From assembly GCA_910577095.1 (NCBI GenBank), contig CAJTLY010000003.1:68131-98629 (forward strand): a stretch of DNA of 30,499 nt, read 5' to 3'. Made by a program: the position numbers and the translations under genes. The notes beneath the pieces are model-generated. The model ran no database searches. It worked only from the letters and a program-made list of their open reading frames with translations, and was not told the DNA's origin. How positions within the stretch are numbered: the stretch's first letter is position 1; every line of letters begins with the position of its first letter. The DNA comes from an uncultured Alphaproteobacteria bacterium. GTDB lineage: Bacteria; Pseudomonadota; Alphaproteobacteria; RF32; CAG-239. This document shows positions 6,934 through 20,600 of the stretch, piece after piece.

Positions 6934-8634
6934 GTGACTAAAAGCCATTTGACCGGCCTTTTGACGGCTGCTTTTTTTGTTGTATCCTTTTCCGCCGCTT
7001 CGGCGCAGCCCACGGTGCCGGTTTCTTCTTATTCTCCCGCCTATGACCTTGAGCGTACCAAAGAAACTTTGCGCTCTAAGGCGACCGATGCCAAAATCCG
7101 CAAATTTTCCGATCAATATCGGCAGGAAAAATTAAAAAAACTGTCTGAAGGTCAAAAAGATACGGCGGCAAAAAACGAAATTCCCCCTCGTAAAATCATG
7201 AAGCTCAAACGGTTGATTTTCGACCGTTCGTCTCTTTTGTCAGATACGTTTTTAGAAAAGATTGCCGACGAGTACGAGGGGAAGCAAATCAGTCTGGCAG
7301 ATATCGGCGATATCGTCAACCGGGTGGACCGGGCTTATAAAGCGCGAGGTTATTATGCGGCCAAAGCTTATGTTCCCAACCAGGATATTCGCGACAATAT
7401 ACTGAAAATCAATTTGATTGAAGGAACGGTCGGAAAAGTGAGGATTAAGGAAAATCAATCGACCCGCGAAAGTTTTGTTGCCGCCGGCGTCGGAATTAAA
7501 AGCGGCGAAATGCTCAATGTCAATACCTTGCAGGACAATATTCTGATGTTTAATGCCGCCAACGACGTCAAAGCCCGGATTGCGTTGGAACCGGGCGAAA
7601 AATATGCGACCACCGATCTGGACGTGATTGTCGAAGAACCGGAGCGGGTTTCGGTTTCGGCCTTTGCCGACAACGCCGGACAAAAATCGACCGGGGTTTA
7701 TCGTGCCGGTGCGCTGGCAGCGGTACGGAGTTTGACCGGCTACCGCGACAATCTGAATTTGGGCGGCGTTGTGAGCGAAGGTTCAAACGCTCTGTTCGGT
7801 TCTTTTGATATTCCGGAACCGTGGTTTAATACCCGGATCGGCGTCGGCGCCGATTATTCGGATACCGAAATTGTCGGCGGCGATCTGAGAGCGTTGGACG
7901 TTACCGGCAACTTTTACAATTATTACTTTTATTTGAAACGTCCGGTTTATGTTACCGACAGCTTTGTCAACAATCTTAATTTTACCACCAGCTTTAAAAA
8001 CGGCGCCAGTTATATCGGCGATTTTCGTACCCAGAAAGTTTACACCGACACGCTGAGTTTGTCGTGGGACAGTTTAAAACTGTTTCCCGGCGGTTATTTG
8101 TATAATCAGTTGGGGGTTACCAAAGGTGCCAAGCTGATTGACGGCGAGCGTTCGTTCTGGCATTTTAATTATAACGGCGAGTTCCAACAGAGCTTTTGGA
8201 AAGACTTTGCCGTTAACATTAAGGCCAAGGCGCAATACAGCGAGCAGGAATTTCTGCCTTCTTCGGAACAGTTTCAGGTCGGCGGCGTCAATTCGGTGCG
8301 CGGCTATACCGAAGGGATGCTGGTAGGAGACAAAGGATTTGCGGTGATGAACGAACTGCAGTATGACCTTAAGCCGCTGATTGACGCCGACTGGATTGAC
8401 GGTGCCAAAGTGTTTGCCTTTTTTGATTACGGTCACGCCTATGCCCCGGACAGCAATAACCGGAAAAACGACAACCGGGCGTTTATATACAGTACCGGTG
8501 TCGGGGCGAGAGTGGGGTTGTTTGAACGGTTTAATGCCAATTTTACCGCGGCGTTTCCGCTCAAGGAACATGATTATTATGATAAAGACGAAGATGTTGA
8601 ATTTTTATTCTTTATTCAAACCAGAATTTGGTAG
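6934..8634 (+). CDS. TpsB outer-membrane translocator (FhaC/ShlB/HecB family)
   Basis: This is the outer-membrane pore that secretes the TpsA partner encoded next. Starting at GTG 6934 it has 566 residues, a normal TpsB length. It begins with a clean signal peptide (TKSHLTGLL to SAASA, cleaved before QPTVP) and has an AGGA at 6921-6924 with 9-base spacing. Starting at ATG 6835 would add 33 residues in front of the signal peptide and would precede the apparent promoter. The order is a basic linker, POTRA-type domains (about 90-235, with IVNRVDRAYKARGYYAAKAYVP), then a 16-strand barrel. The barrel holds the family lid-lock motif VRGY (455-458) and a FDYG motif near the end. The last residue is Trp, as usual for barrel insertion by BAM. 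The stop codon lies within the ribosome-binding site of tpsA. Confidence 0.92.
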   Translation: MTKSHLTGLLTAAFFVVSFSAASAQPTVPVSSYSPAYDLERTKETLRSKATDAKIRKFSDQYRQEKLKKLSEGQKDTAAKNEIPPRKIMKLKRLIFDRSSLLSDTFLEKIADEYEGKQISLADIGDIVNRVDRAYKARGYYAAKAYVPNQDIRDNILKINLIEGTVGKVRIKENQSTRESFVAAGVGIKSGEMLNVNTLQDNILMFNAANDVKARIALEPGEKYATTDLDVIVEEPERVSVSAFADNAGQKSTGVYRAGALAAVRSLTGYRDNLNLGGVVSEGSNALFGSFDIPEPWFNTRIGVGADYSDTEIVGGDLRALDVTGNFYNYYFYLKRPVYVTDSFVNNLNFTTSFKNGASYIGDFRTQKVYTDTLSLSWDSLKLFPGGYLYNQLGVTKGAKLIDGERSFWHFNYNGEFQQSFWKDFAVNIKAKAQYSEQEFLPSSEQFQVGGVNSVRGYTEGMLVGDKGFAVMNELQYDLKPLIDADWIDGAKVFAFFDYGHAYAPDSNNRKNDNRAFIYSTGVGARVGLFERFNANFTAAFPLKEHDYYDKDEDVEFLFFIQTRIW

Positions 8635-8645
8635 GAGCAGATCAT

Positions 8646-11600
8646 ATGTTTAGAAAAATTATCACTTATCTGACCATTTACAGTTTTTTGTATTCCAACG
8701 TCTGCTTTGCTGCCATGATCACGCCGGACGGACGGACGCAAACAACGGTCAGCGTCAACGGCAATACCTATCATGTCAATACGGGCACCGTTTCGGGCAA
8801 AAACGCGTTCAATTCGTTTTCCAATTTTGACGTTTATCAGGGCAAAACCGTTAACATGTATCTGCCCGGGCATACCCTGAATTTGATTAATCTGGTGCGG
8901 GACAAAAAAACCAACATCGACGGCATTTTAAATTCAATTAAGAACGGCAGTGTCGGCGGCAATGTTTTTATCCTCAATCCGCACGGAATTGCCATCGGCA
9001 AAACCGGCGTGGTCAACGTCGGCTCGTTGATGCTTTCTACGCCCAATAAAGAATTCATGGATCAGGTGATTGCTCAGGACGGCAGCATTTCGGAACTGGC
9101 GACCAAATCGGTTTTGGCCGGCGATTTGCCGATCAATCCTACCGGGGTGATCTCGGTCAAAGGCAAAATAAAGGCGCTGGATTCGGTATCGGTTAAAGGC
9201 GGCGAAGTGGTGAATACCGGCGAAATTCTGGCTAATCTGAAACCGACCAAAGTTTCCGATATTGTTAATCTCGGCGGAATAGATCCCGATGCGCCGCTGG
9301 CTTTCAAAGACGGTCAGATCGGAATTTTTGCCGAGAAGGACGTTGTCAATGCGGGAAAAATCAAAGCGGATGCCGGTTTGACGGCTGCCGCCGGAAAAGT
9401 GACGGTCAAAGCCAAAAACAATATTGATCTGCAAAACGGCTCACTGATCAGCGCGGACGGTTCGTCGGCATATGAAGGCGGCGGGTCGGTGCTGTTGTTG
9501 GCCGACAACCGTTCGATTTTGCGCCGGGGAGCAACGGTATCGGCAAACGCTTATTCGAATGCGGCCGAAGGCGGTTTTGTAGAATTAAGCGCTCTGCGGG
9601 AAGTGGAGCTTGCCGGCGGTACCATGAGCGCCGGCGGACGCAACGGCATCATCTTTATTGATCCGGAAGTCCTGAACATTTCTTCCGACAGTGCTTATCT
9701 CGGCAATGACAATATTTATGCGATTGCCAATACGATTAACGTCAGGCAAGGGGTGAACCTGACCAAGGAAAACGGCAATATCACCCTGATTGCCCGCGAT
9801 ACCGATGCCGGCTGGGTTAAAAACAGCAGCGCTTTTCTGAATATTGAAGACAACGCCGTGCTGAAAGGCAAGAATGTTTATTTATATGCGTTGGCCGGTG
9901 ATGCCAAAGTTCTCGACGGTATTGTTACCGGGGAAACGTCTGCGGATAACGGCAGTTCGGCTCTGAGCAAAATCGGCGAAACGGTTAAGGCCAAAGGGCT
10001 GGAGTTTTTTGACGCTCTTACCGATAAGGGATTGTTGGTCGGATACGGCAAGGCCGATGCGCGAGCCGAAATTAATATCGGCAAAAACGTGACGATTGCG
10101 GCGGACGAAGAAGTTAAGATTAATTCAAAAGTGGTTTCGGCGGTCGAAGTCTCGAGTCTGGGGACCGGAATTGATGTTGTAGTCAGCGAAAACAGCGCCG
10201 CTTCGGCAATTACGGTTGACAGCGGCAGCAAAATCAGCGGCAAAAACGTTTCAATCGTTTCGGATATTAACAGTTCGACCGCGGCCGAAGCCAAAACGAT
10301 TGCTTACGGCGACGGGCGGGGCGTGCCGGTTGATATCGCGGTGGCGGTCGGCTTATCCGATACGACGAACAAAATTGATATTAAAAACGGTTCCATGATT
10401 ACGGCGCAAAACGATTTGACCATCGACGCCGTGACCAAAAAATCGCAACAGGTTTCTGCGGAAGGAAAAGCTCATCAGGACGGTTGGGCGGCCGCCGGCG
10501 TGGCCTACAGCGAGTCGCACGGTGCCAGCGACGTTACCGTCGGCGGAACAATTAAAGGCAGCACGGTTAACATCGGTTCGGAAATCCGTGCGGTTAAAAA
10601 CGCGTCCTCGGCCACAACCACCGTCGGCACAGGTCTTTTTGACCGCCCCCACCTTTGGGTCGGCAATAAAATTTTGGACGGTTTGTCAAAATGGATTACC
10701 AAAATTCCGGCACAAACCCATACGCAAAGCAATACCAAGCTGGCGATGAGCGGCGCCGTTTCGTACAGCGAACACGGTAACCGGGCCAATGTCAAAGTTC
10801 TTAACAATTACAGCAGCGGGCAAACGGCTGCCGATGCCGGAACGACTTCCGTCAGCGGCGACAAGGTGACGATCTCGGCTCATGTTCTGGACATGATCAG
10901 CAACGGCGCCGGGGCCAGCGTATCGCCCAAAACCAAAAAAGGCGATCATTCCGAAGATAAGAACAAAGAAAATTCTTTTGCCGGTGCGGTCGGCTACGGT
11001 GTTTATGATGATGACAGTTATGCGGAAATCGGCAGCGGTGTGGCTGTCAACGCTTCGCAAACCCTTGACGTTGTTTCGACCGCCGAAACCCCGCTCGGCT
11101 GGCCCGATACATCGATTTTCGATGTTTTTGATAATCTGAGCGGCAATCTTATCGACAAAGGCAAAGGTTTGTTGGATAACATCAGCGATTATATGGAGAA
11201 AAATCCGCTTTCGATTTATACCTCGCTGGTGAAAAGTTCGGCCAACACCAGTTCCGGCGGTGCCGAAGACGGGCAGGAAAGCGACACCGGCGTGGTTGGT
11301 ATTGCCGGTGCCGTCAACATTATGAAATTCAATCACAAGGCGGACGCTCTGATCAGTGACGGTGCGCAAATCAATCAGTTGTATAATCCCGAAAATCCGA
11401 ATTTTGAAAGGCTTGATAAGGCCCCTTCGGTTAATGTGGAGGCCAAAAGCTATGCCGAAACTTTGAATGTTTCCGGCGAGTACGGCGGCGCGGCCAAATA
11501 CGGCTTGGGCGGTTCGTATCTGCAAACCTGGTATGACAGTAAGGTTAATGCGGTTATCGGTGACAATGTTAAGCTTTATGCCGGCAGTCTTGATGTTGAC

Positions 11601-14600
11601 GCCGGCGCTACGCACCGCAATTTGTCGTTGGCGGCGGCGGGCGGTTATAAAAACGCGGACAGTTTTGGTTTTCAGGGAACTTTCAACTGGTTGAAATCGG
11701 ACTCGACCGTGCTGGCACAAATCAGCCGTCAGGCGGATGTGATGATTGATGCCGCTGACGAAAAAAGCTGTGTTCGCGTCAATGCGGAAAGCACGAACGG
11801 TTTTATCAACATCGCCGGCGGTCTGGTTCGCGGATCGGCGGTCGGGATGGGCATGTCGGGCGCACTGAACGATATTACCCAAAATACGCAGGCCGTGATC
11901 GGGCGGTTGCAGACGGATCCGGAGACGGAAGTTCTTCCGGGCGGCCGGTTGTCGAGCAATGCCGATGTGGTTGTCAATGCGCAAAACCGGTCGGCCCTGT
12001 ATGCCGTTTCGGCAGCGGGGACTCTGGTTACCCAAGGAAAAGGCGAAGACAACGGCAAGCAGAAATTCGGCCTCGGTATTTCGGGAACTGCGTCTTACAA
12101 TACGCTTGAAAGCATTGCCGATGCTTATATCAATGATGCCGCGGTCGAAGCGCGGGCAAACGGGGCGGGGGGCAAGCCGGATCTTACGCTTGCCGCCGAT
12201 AACGATACCGATGTTCTGACGGTCGGCGGCGGGGTGGCTTTGGTCAAACAAAGCGGCACCGAAGTCGGCATTGCCGGTGCGGTCGGCATTAACAATTTGC
12301 GCGGTTCGCGTTCGGCGGCGTTTATTGACAATGCGCGGATAAGCGGTTTTGACAAGTTGAAGATTAATGCTCGGACTGCCGGCAATATTATTGCGGCAGC
12401 CGAAAGTGCGGCCGGTGCGTTCGGCAAAACCGGCGTAACGATTGCCGGTGCGGTTTCGGTCAATCAAATTGACAATACGGTCGCGTCTTATATTCGCAAC
12501 GCCGATCTCGGACAGACCAAATATGTGGAAGTCGGCGATGTCGAGATAACGGCGAACAGCAGTGCCGATATTTTTGCGTTGGCCGGCAATATTTCCGCGG
12601 CTTCGAGCGGCGGCGTCGGCAGTTCGGTTGCGGTTAACAATATAAGCAATACCGCAGAATCTTATACTGAAGATGCCGCAGTCAGGGCAACCGGCGGCAA
12701 CGTTGTCATTGCGGCGCAAAACAACTCGGAGATCGAAACTTCTTCCGCCGGAGTGGCTTATGGCGGAAAAGCGGCGGTTTCGGGTTCTGTTTCGGTCAAT
12801 AATATCAATAACCGTACCCGCAGTTATGCGGATAATTCACGCTTAAATGCGCGGGGCAGTGTTTTGGTCAAGAGTTTTGCCAAAAGCATCATCAATTTTT
12901 ACGGCGGCATGATTGCTTTGAGCAGCAAGGGTATCGGCGGCGGCGGAACCGTTAGCGTCAATTCGGTGACGGAAGATACTTTGGCGGAGATACGCAACGG
13001 TTCGCAGGTAACCGCTTATGGTCACGGCAGCGCGAAGAGTGAGCCGGATGATGAAAGTGTAACCGGCGTCGGCGTGACGGCGGCCAATGACGGTGTTGTC
13101 AATTTGTACGGTGTTAATGCCGGGCTCGGCAAACAGGCCGGAATCGGTGCCAATGTGGCCGTCAGTCAAATCAATAATCATACGGCGGCGCGGATCGACG
13201 GTTCTGCCGTCAATGCCGATTTAAGCGGCGGCGGCGATAATCGTTATAATAACGGACAGCAAATTACGGTCGCCGCATCTGACCGTACCCGCATGGAAAC
13301 TCATGCCGGTACGCTCGGCGTCGGCGGTACGGCAGGAGTCGGCTTGTCATCGGTAACCACTCTGGTCGAAAAAGATACCCGTGCCGAAATTGCCGGTTCG
13401 ACGGTTAAATCTAAAAATGACATTGCGGTGACAACCGATGCCAAGACTTATTTTAATTCGGTCGTTGTCGGCGGTGCGGGCGGAAAAGTCGGTGTTGCCG
13501 GCAATGTGAATGTTGCGGAAATCAGTAACAGCAACCATGCCTTGATCGACGGTTCCGACGTAACCGGATTTGGCGATACGAGGGTCGAAGCCCGAGATGT
13601 GACGCGGCTGGGCAAACGTCTGAATGACGACGGCAGCGAGGAAGATTTTGCGGTGGCGCTGGGCGCCGGCGGCGTCGGTCTTTACAACGGTACCGGCGCA
13701 TCGGTTCTGGTATCGAATATCCGAAACAACACTCTGGCCAAAATTGCCAATTCGCTTGTTGATACGGCGAAAGATCTGGTTGTCAAAGCCGATTCGCAAA
13801 GCAGCATTCTTTCTTATGTGTTTGCGGCCGGTTTGGGAATTTATTCCGGTGTGGCAGGTTCAATTGCCGTCAATACGATTGATAACGCGACCGAAGCGTA
13901 TATCAGCGAAGACGACGGTAAAACAACCCGTATTAACGGACGGTTCGGCAACAATTCTCAAGATGTGGTTCTCTCCGCTGTCTCAGACGCCGCGATAGAG
14001 AATTTGCTCGGTTCGGCCGCCGGCGGTTTGGGATCGGGCGGTGCTTCGGTTGATGTCTCGACAATCAACGGCAAAACCTCTGCCGGCACCGTCGGCAAAT
14101 TGGCATTGAACGCCGGTCGCGACATTGATGTCAAAGCGGAATCGACTCGTCGGATCAATGTCGAAGGAATTGCCGGTGCCGGCGGCGTCGGAACTCTGGC
14201 CGGCGCGGTTTCAATCGTCAGAGTCGGCAGCGGTTATACGGAAGATATGCAATCGCAGACTGCCGGCGTGTTGGAAACGGTGAATAATGAAATTTCCCGT
14301 AACCGCGAATATCAGACCGGTTTGAATTATGAGGGCCTGAACGACGATTTGACCCTTTCTGATTTTGACCGCGACGTCAACCGTGAGTTTACGGCCGGCG
14401 TCAGCGGCGAAACCGGCACTTCGGCTTATGTCGGCGCCGGGACGAAAGCATCTGCCGGCCGCAATCTTGCGGTTAAGGCAACCGATACCGTCAATACCCG
14501 TAATCTGACCGGTCAGGTTTCGGGGGGAGGCGCCAGCGCGGGCGCTTCGGTATCGATTACCGACATTCGTAACGCCGCCAAGGCTTATATCGGCGGCAAC

Positions 14601-17600
14601 GCCCAAGTGAAAGCGGCCGGGAATCTGGAGGTCGGTTCGCTGGTTAAAACCGAAATTGACAGCAAAGCGATGGGCGGGGTGGTTGCCGACATGTTTGCTG
14701 TCGGCGGTTCAGTGGTCAATGTCAATTCGGACAATACCGGACAGGCTTATATCGGCAACGGAGCGGTTGTCGAAGCCGGTAACGTGACGCTCAAATCTCA
14801 AGACGAATCCGAAATCACGGCGACAGCCGCCGGCGTTAACGCATCGCTTGGCGGTGCCGCCGGCGCTTCGGTTGCGGTTGTTCGTAAAAATAATGACGTG
14901 CAGTCGTTTATCGGTGACGGAGCACGGGTTGCGGCGCAAAAGCTGGAAAGCCGTGCCGAGGATGACGTAAACACCCGGGCGCATGCGATTGCCGGTGCGG
15001 CCGGCGTTGTCAGCGGCGAAGCGACTTATGCCGAAAGCTCAATTGTCAGCAAACTGCGTTCCTATGCCGGCAAAGCGGTTTTGAAACTGTCGGACGGTTT
15101 TCGGATGTATACTTCGGGTTCTTCCCGCGGCAATGCGGAAGCGTTGGGTGTCAATGCCGGTCTTCTCAGTGTCGGCGTTTCGGTTGCCAAATCGAGCCTG
15201 CAGTTGGACAATCGGGCGGAAATCAATGACGGTGCCGAAATTTCCGCCGCCGATATCTATTTGGCGGCCGGACAATTGAAAGCCGATGCCGTTGCCGATT
15301 CTCTGGCGGCGGCCGGTGCATTGATCGGCGGCAACGGTGCGACGGCCGATACGAACATCGGCGGTACGATCGAAGCCAAACTCGGCGACGGCGTCAAATT
15401 AAACAAGGCCTCGGCGGTGTCGGTATTGAGTGTAAGCAACGCCAAACAGGCGGCGACCGCTTCCGCTTACCGGGGCGGAATTTTGGCTGCCGGTGCAACG
15501 GTTGCCGGTGCCCGCGGAGGTCTGAATACGTTGGCCGAGGTCGGCGCGTTGAATTTGACGGCTGATCAATTGACGGTTAAGGCCGAAGCCGAAGACGTTT
15601 TGTATGCCGAAGCTGTTTCCGGCAGCGGCGGAATTATTTCCGGCGCGGCGGCGGTGGCTGATACCCGCAATGAAGCCACAACCAAAGTCACTGTCGGAAA
15701 AGAGGGTAAAAACGGCCATTTCGATCTCAAAGAACTGAAAATTTCGGCATTACGAACCGTGAAACAAAACGGGACGGCCAACTCGATCAACGCTTCGGTG
15801 GTCGGTGCCAGCGGGGCCCGGCTTGATAACCTGTCGGTTGCCGAAACGGCGGTCGACGTTTTGGGCAACACCGACTTTGCGGTTAATGATGTTGATATCA
15901 AAGCGCTCAACAGTTACGACAAAAGCCGGAAATTTGCTTACGGTAACGGCAGTTGGACCGAATCCGATTTGGATTATAATATCGAATCCGGGTCCGGCGG
16001 CGTGATTGACGCGCCGGCCGTGATCAGCAAAACCGTGATTGATAACCGGGCAACAGTCAATTTCGGCGCCGATACGGTCTTTGGTCGCAATTTGTCGCGG
16101 CGGCAAAAAGGAAAAAGCGGGAAGTTTGTCGTTTCGGCGCTCAATGACGTTAAGGCGGTTGACAAGGCCAAACTGATCAGCGGCGGCGTGTTGGCGATTG
16201 CCGATACGATTTCGTCGGTGGATAACCGGCGCAATAAGGCGGCGGTAAATTTGAACGGCCGTGTGACCTCCGACGGCGATTTGATGTTGACGGCAAATTC
16301 CAACGCCGACCTCAGTTCGGAAGTTTATGTCAACACTTACGGCGTTTCGGGAGTGGCGGCAGGCCGTGCGGTTGCCCGGACTTCTTCCGACAATTCGGTG
16401 CTTTTTGCGTCTGATTCTTATACGATGTCCTACGGAGATTTGTATGTCTATGCCGGTCAGGCCTATCAGGATTACAGCGGCAGCAACCGGCTTAATTCCC
16501 GTGTTTATCTGTGGAACAATACGGCGCTGCCGTTCTCCGATCCCGAAGTTGAAGCTGCCGTCAGCATCAATAATCTGATCAATGTGGCCTCCGGTGCCGT
16601 TTTGCGCAGCGGCCGCGACATTTATCTGACGTCGAATATGGGTACGGCGATTGCCGACGGTTTATCGAAAGCGCAAAATCCCTATAATCAGTTGTTGTCG
16701 TTGGAAGACAAAGTTTTCAACGGCAGCGTCAATAACAATTCGCGGATTGAGGTCAACGGCATCGCCGAAGCCGGGGTAAACAATATTCAGTCTTATGTGA
16801 TTGATCGTGACGGCCGGGTAAAAGTAACCGTCGGTGACGACAGTTTTTACGACGATGATCAGCTCTATCACCAAAAAAGCAAAGAAAAGCTTTACAGTGC
16901 GATTACAGAAGAAATTGTTCGTCTTAAAGAGTTGCGGGCGGACTATATTAATGATCAGGAAGCCAAAATTTATTATGACAAGGAAATTGCCGCTCTGCAG
17001 GCCAAACTGACTCTGCTCGGGCTTTACAGCGAAAACGGCGGCGTTGTCAACACCACCGTTGATTATATTACTCTTAACGATATTTATGCCCAGCCGGGCG
17101 CGATTAATCTCAATACGGAGCAAATGCTCGGCAGCGGCACTTTGTCGGTAACCGGCGACGCTTCGGTGACGATCGAAAACAACAGTCCGGCTTTTATGCG
17201 TGTTTCCGATGTCATTATTCCCGAACGCGACGGCGGGACGATCAAACTTAAGGGTGCCGCGGTTACTTCCGATCTGGGGGCACTGAAAGTGCGGATTGCC
17301 GAAAAGACCGCCGCCGATTCGTCGGTCACGATCCGTTCGAATATTCCTGCCAACCAGGGACGGGCACCGAATATCGACATTGACGGAACCGTCTCCAATT
17401 ACGGCGGCAATGTCAAAATAGCCAATGCTGCCGGCAGCATTTACGTGAACGGCAGCATCAACGGCAAAAATCTGCAACTTGATGCCGGGCGCGATATTTA
17501 TCAGGCTTACAGCGAAGGTTTCCGCCATATCGGCGGTGACCCGGCAGCGGCATGGAAGGACATTGCTTCCGCCAACGAAAGCAGCCATCTTGGTGACGTC

Positions 17601-20600
17601 ACCGCTTCGTCCTCATCCAATGCCGCAGTGACGTCACCGCGTTCTTCGATGGTTGCCGGCAACAATATTTTCCTCAGCGGCCGTTACGTCAACCTGAACG
17701 GTTTGGTCCAAAGCGGCACCACCGATTATCAGCTCAACATTAACGATCGGGAGGTACAGCTGGTCGGCGGTTTAACATCGTCAAACGCCATTGACGACTA
17801 TAACCGCAACAAGCGCTATGATTATAATGCCTCGCCGTTGTATAAATTGGCGGACAAATACGGGAATATCGACGCTTATTATAATGTGCTGACCGGACAG
17901 ATTGAATTGTCGGACGTCCGGGTGGAAGGCGGTTATGTCGAAATTTACGGCCATATTCTCAACACCTCGGCCGGCGGGGGCGAAATTATGGTTGCCGACG
18001 GTTTCGGCCGCGTCAATATCAACAACAATTCCGGTAAGGAAATGGTGGTCAACAACCTGAGTCTGTCCAACCGCATTTCCGGCGTGATCAAAATTACCGA
18101 TCTGGCCAAAACCAACGCTCAGGGAGATTACCTGCAAACGACTTATACCCGCAACGGCAATCAGATTACCGTGGCGGATAACAACGGCACCAACCGTCAA
18201 ATTGACGCAGCGCAGGATGCCGAAGGAAAATCGAGTGCCGCGTATTCGCCGTTGGCCGGTCAGCGTTATGTCTGGACAACCGGGCAAAAGTCGACCAGCG
18301 AAACCACTAAAACCTATCAGGGAGAGTCGTTCTGGGGAATGGACTGGCTGGTTCCCGATACCGGAGAAGGCATAACGGTTACCGGTCCCACCCCGGTAGG
18401 CGACCCGGTTCGTTTGGCCGACGGCGAGCGGATAGAAGTCGGCACTTCGAACAATTTGTACGAGTATAACAAAGATTCGTATGTGTCGGATCAGGAACAG
18501 CATATTTATCATAACGTTGACACTTGGAGCGAAGGTTGGTGGATTTTCTCGGTTGACAAATATAAAGTGACCGACAAATACCAAACCGGCACCACTCACG
18601 TCAACACTCACAGCATCAAAGCCGATTATGACGTCAAAGTGTCGTTCAAGGGATATGACAGCGCGCTGGCGGACATCGTTTCGCGCTCGGACATTATTTT
18701 GAGCGGCCTTGTCAACAATCAGGGCGGTACCACCAATATTGTTACCGACGGTGCCGTCAGGGTCGGGTCCGATTATGCGCGCATTTTGGGACAGGGACTC
18801 AATATTACCGCCAACAACGGTATCGGCGCCGACGGAACGGCGCTGGCAGTGGATATTGCGGGCGGAAATCTCAATGTGACCAACCGAATGAAGGGTGACG
18901 TCAATCTGCAAACCGCCGGCAGCGATTTTGTGTTCCGAAATGTTGTCAACAACGGCGGCAACACCTCTGTGTTTGCTAACGGAAGTATCCGCGGTATTGC
19001 CGCCGATTCGCTGATCAGCGGCCGCCAAATCAGTTTGACCGCTTTGACCGGATCGGTCGGCACTCCCGGGCAGGCGTTGCAGATTCAAACGTCGGGCGAT
19101 CAAAACGGTGCGCTGACGGTTCTGGCGGCTAAAGATGTCAATTTAGCGCAGCAGAACGGCGATTTGGGACTGAACAGCGTTGTTTCTCTGGACGGCGATG
19201 TAACGCTGAACGTTAAAAACGGCAGTGTTTTTGATGCCAACACCAACGAAGTTTATGATAACAAAACAGTCGAACAGCTGACCAAAATCTGGGATGACAT
19301 GGGGCTGGACAACGGCAATCTGCAAATGAAAGAGGCCTTTCTCAATGAGAAAAAAGCAGAATATAATGCTTACTGGCAGTATAAGTCGCGCCAGCCGGCC
19401 GGTGCCGAACCGGAATTTAAGTTTACGGCAGCGGAAAAACAGGCTCTGCTGAACAAAGAATTAAATGACAGCGAAAAACAGGCAATCGGCGCCGAGCGGA
19501 TTAGCGAAGAATATATTGCCCGGCTGGAAGCCGAGAAAACGGCAGAATACAAAAAGCTGGCAGCGGTTTACGGCGATGAGGGCAAATACGGTTCGCAATA
19601 TGATGCCGGGTGGAATTATCAACTGAGCGAAGCCGAAAGTGCCGATCTGGCAGCCGGTGCCGGTTGGAACAAAAACCAATTGTCATACAGTATTTTCAAA
19701 GCCAAGGAAGGCGATGTCGTCGACACCCAGTATATGATAGAAGATCCCAACGTTGTCGGTAAAAAGGTTACCGTTACCGCCGCCGGTTCAATCGGGCGCG
19801 ACGAGGGCAGTGTGGTAATTGATCTGACGCGGTTGGCCGAGGACGGCGATATGGATAAAAAACTGCTGATTGCTTCGGCTGAACGCGATAATTTGGAAAT
19901 ATCCGAAGACGGCAAAACTATTACCGTTTATAAGCGCGAAGACGTTGACATCCATGCCGACGCCGTTAATTTGACCGCAAACGGATATATCTATCTCGGC
20001 GCCGAACAGGATATCAACGTCAACAGGATTGAAGCGGGTGCCGACCAGAAGATTACCATTGCCGGTGCCAAAGGAATTTATAATGTTGCTTCGGCGGCCG
20101 ACACCCCCAACATTATCGGTAAGGATCTGATTTTGGAAGCGGCCGACGGCAGTGTCGGCACGATTGACAAGGCGTTAAACCTGCAATTGACGGACGGTGC
20201 AAAAATAACCGCCCGCAGTCAAAATGATATTTTCCTCAATTCAACCGGTAACGGCGATTTGATCGTTGACCATATGCTGGCCAAAGACGGCGTGCTGAAC
20301 TTAAACAGCAACGGCAGACTGACGGCGGCGGTTGCCGAAGGGGATATCGTCAATTTGCAGGGGCAGAGCATTGTCGTCAATGCAGCGGCAGTCGGCAGTG
20401 AGGACGCCTATCTGACGGTGGCTCTCGGCGATCGGAAGGATGAAGAACACACGCTGAGCGTTAACGCCGACGAAGATGCCAACATCAGTCATCTCGGTGA
20501 TCGTGAACTCCGGATAAAATCGGCAACGGCCGGCAAGACGCTGCGTTTGAAGTCGGCTTCCGACATTGCCGCTGCTGATGATGATACCGTTTTGTCGGGA

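Noticed and set aside
8628..8645. Upstream ATG at 8628 as start of TpsA
   Set aside because: It overlaps the end of tpsB and precedes the ribosome-binding site; the ATG at 8646 has ideal spacing and starts the signal peptide.
10686..12719. Long minus-strand open frame (677 codons) opposite tpsA, with others at 17781-19103 and 16662-17588
   Set aside because: They lie wholly antisense to the tpsA frame, have low-complexity Arg/Asn/Ile-rich translations without domains or ribosome-binding sites, and follow from the codon pattern of the real gene.
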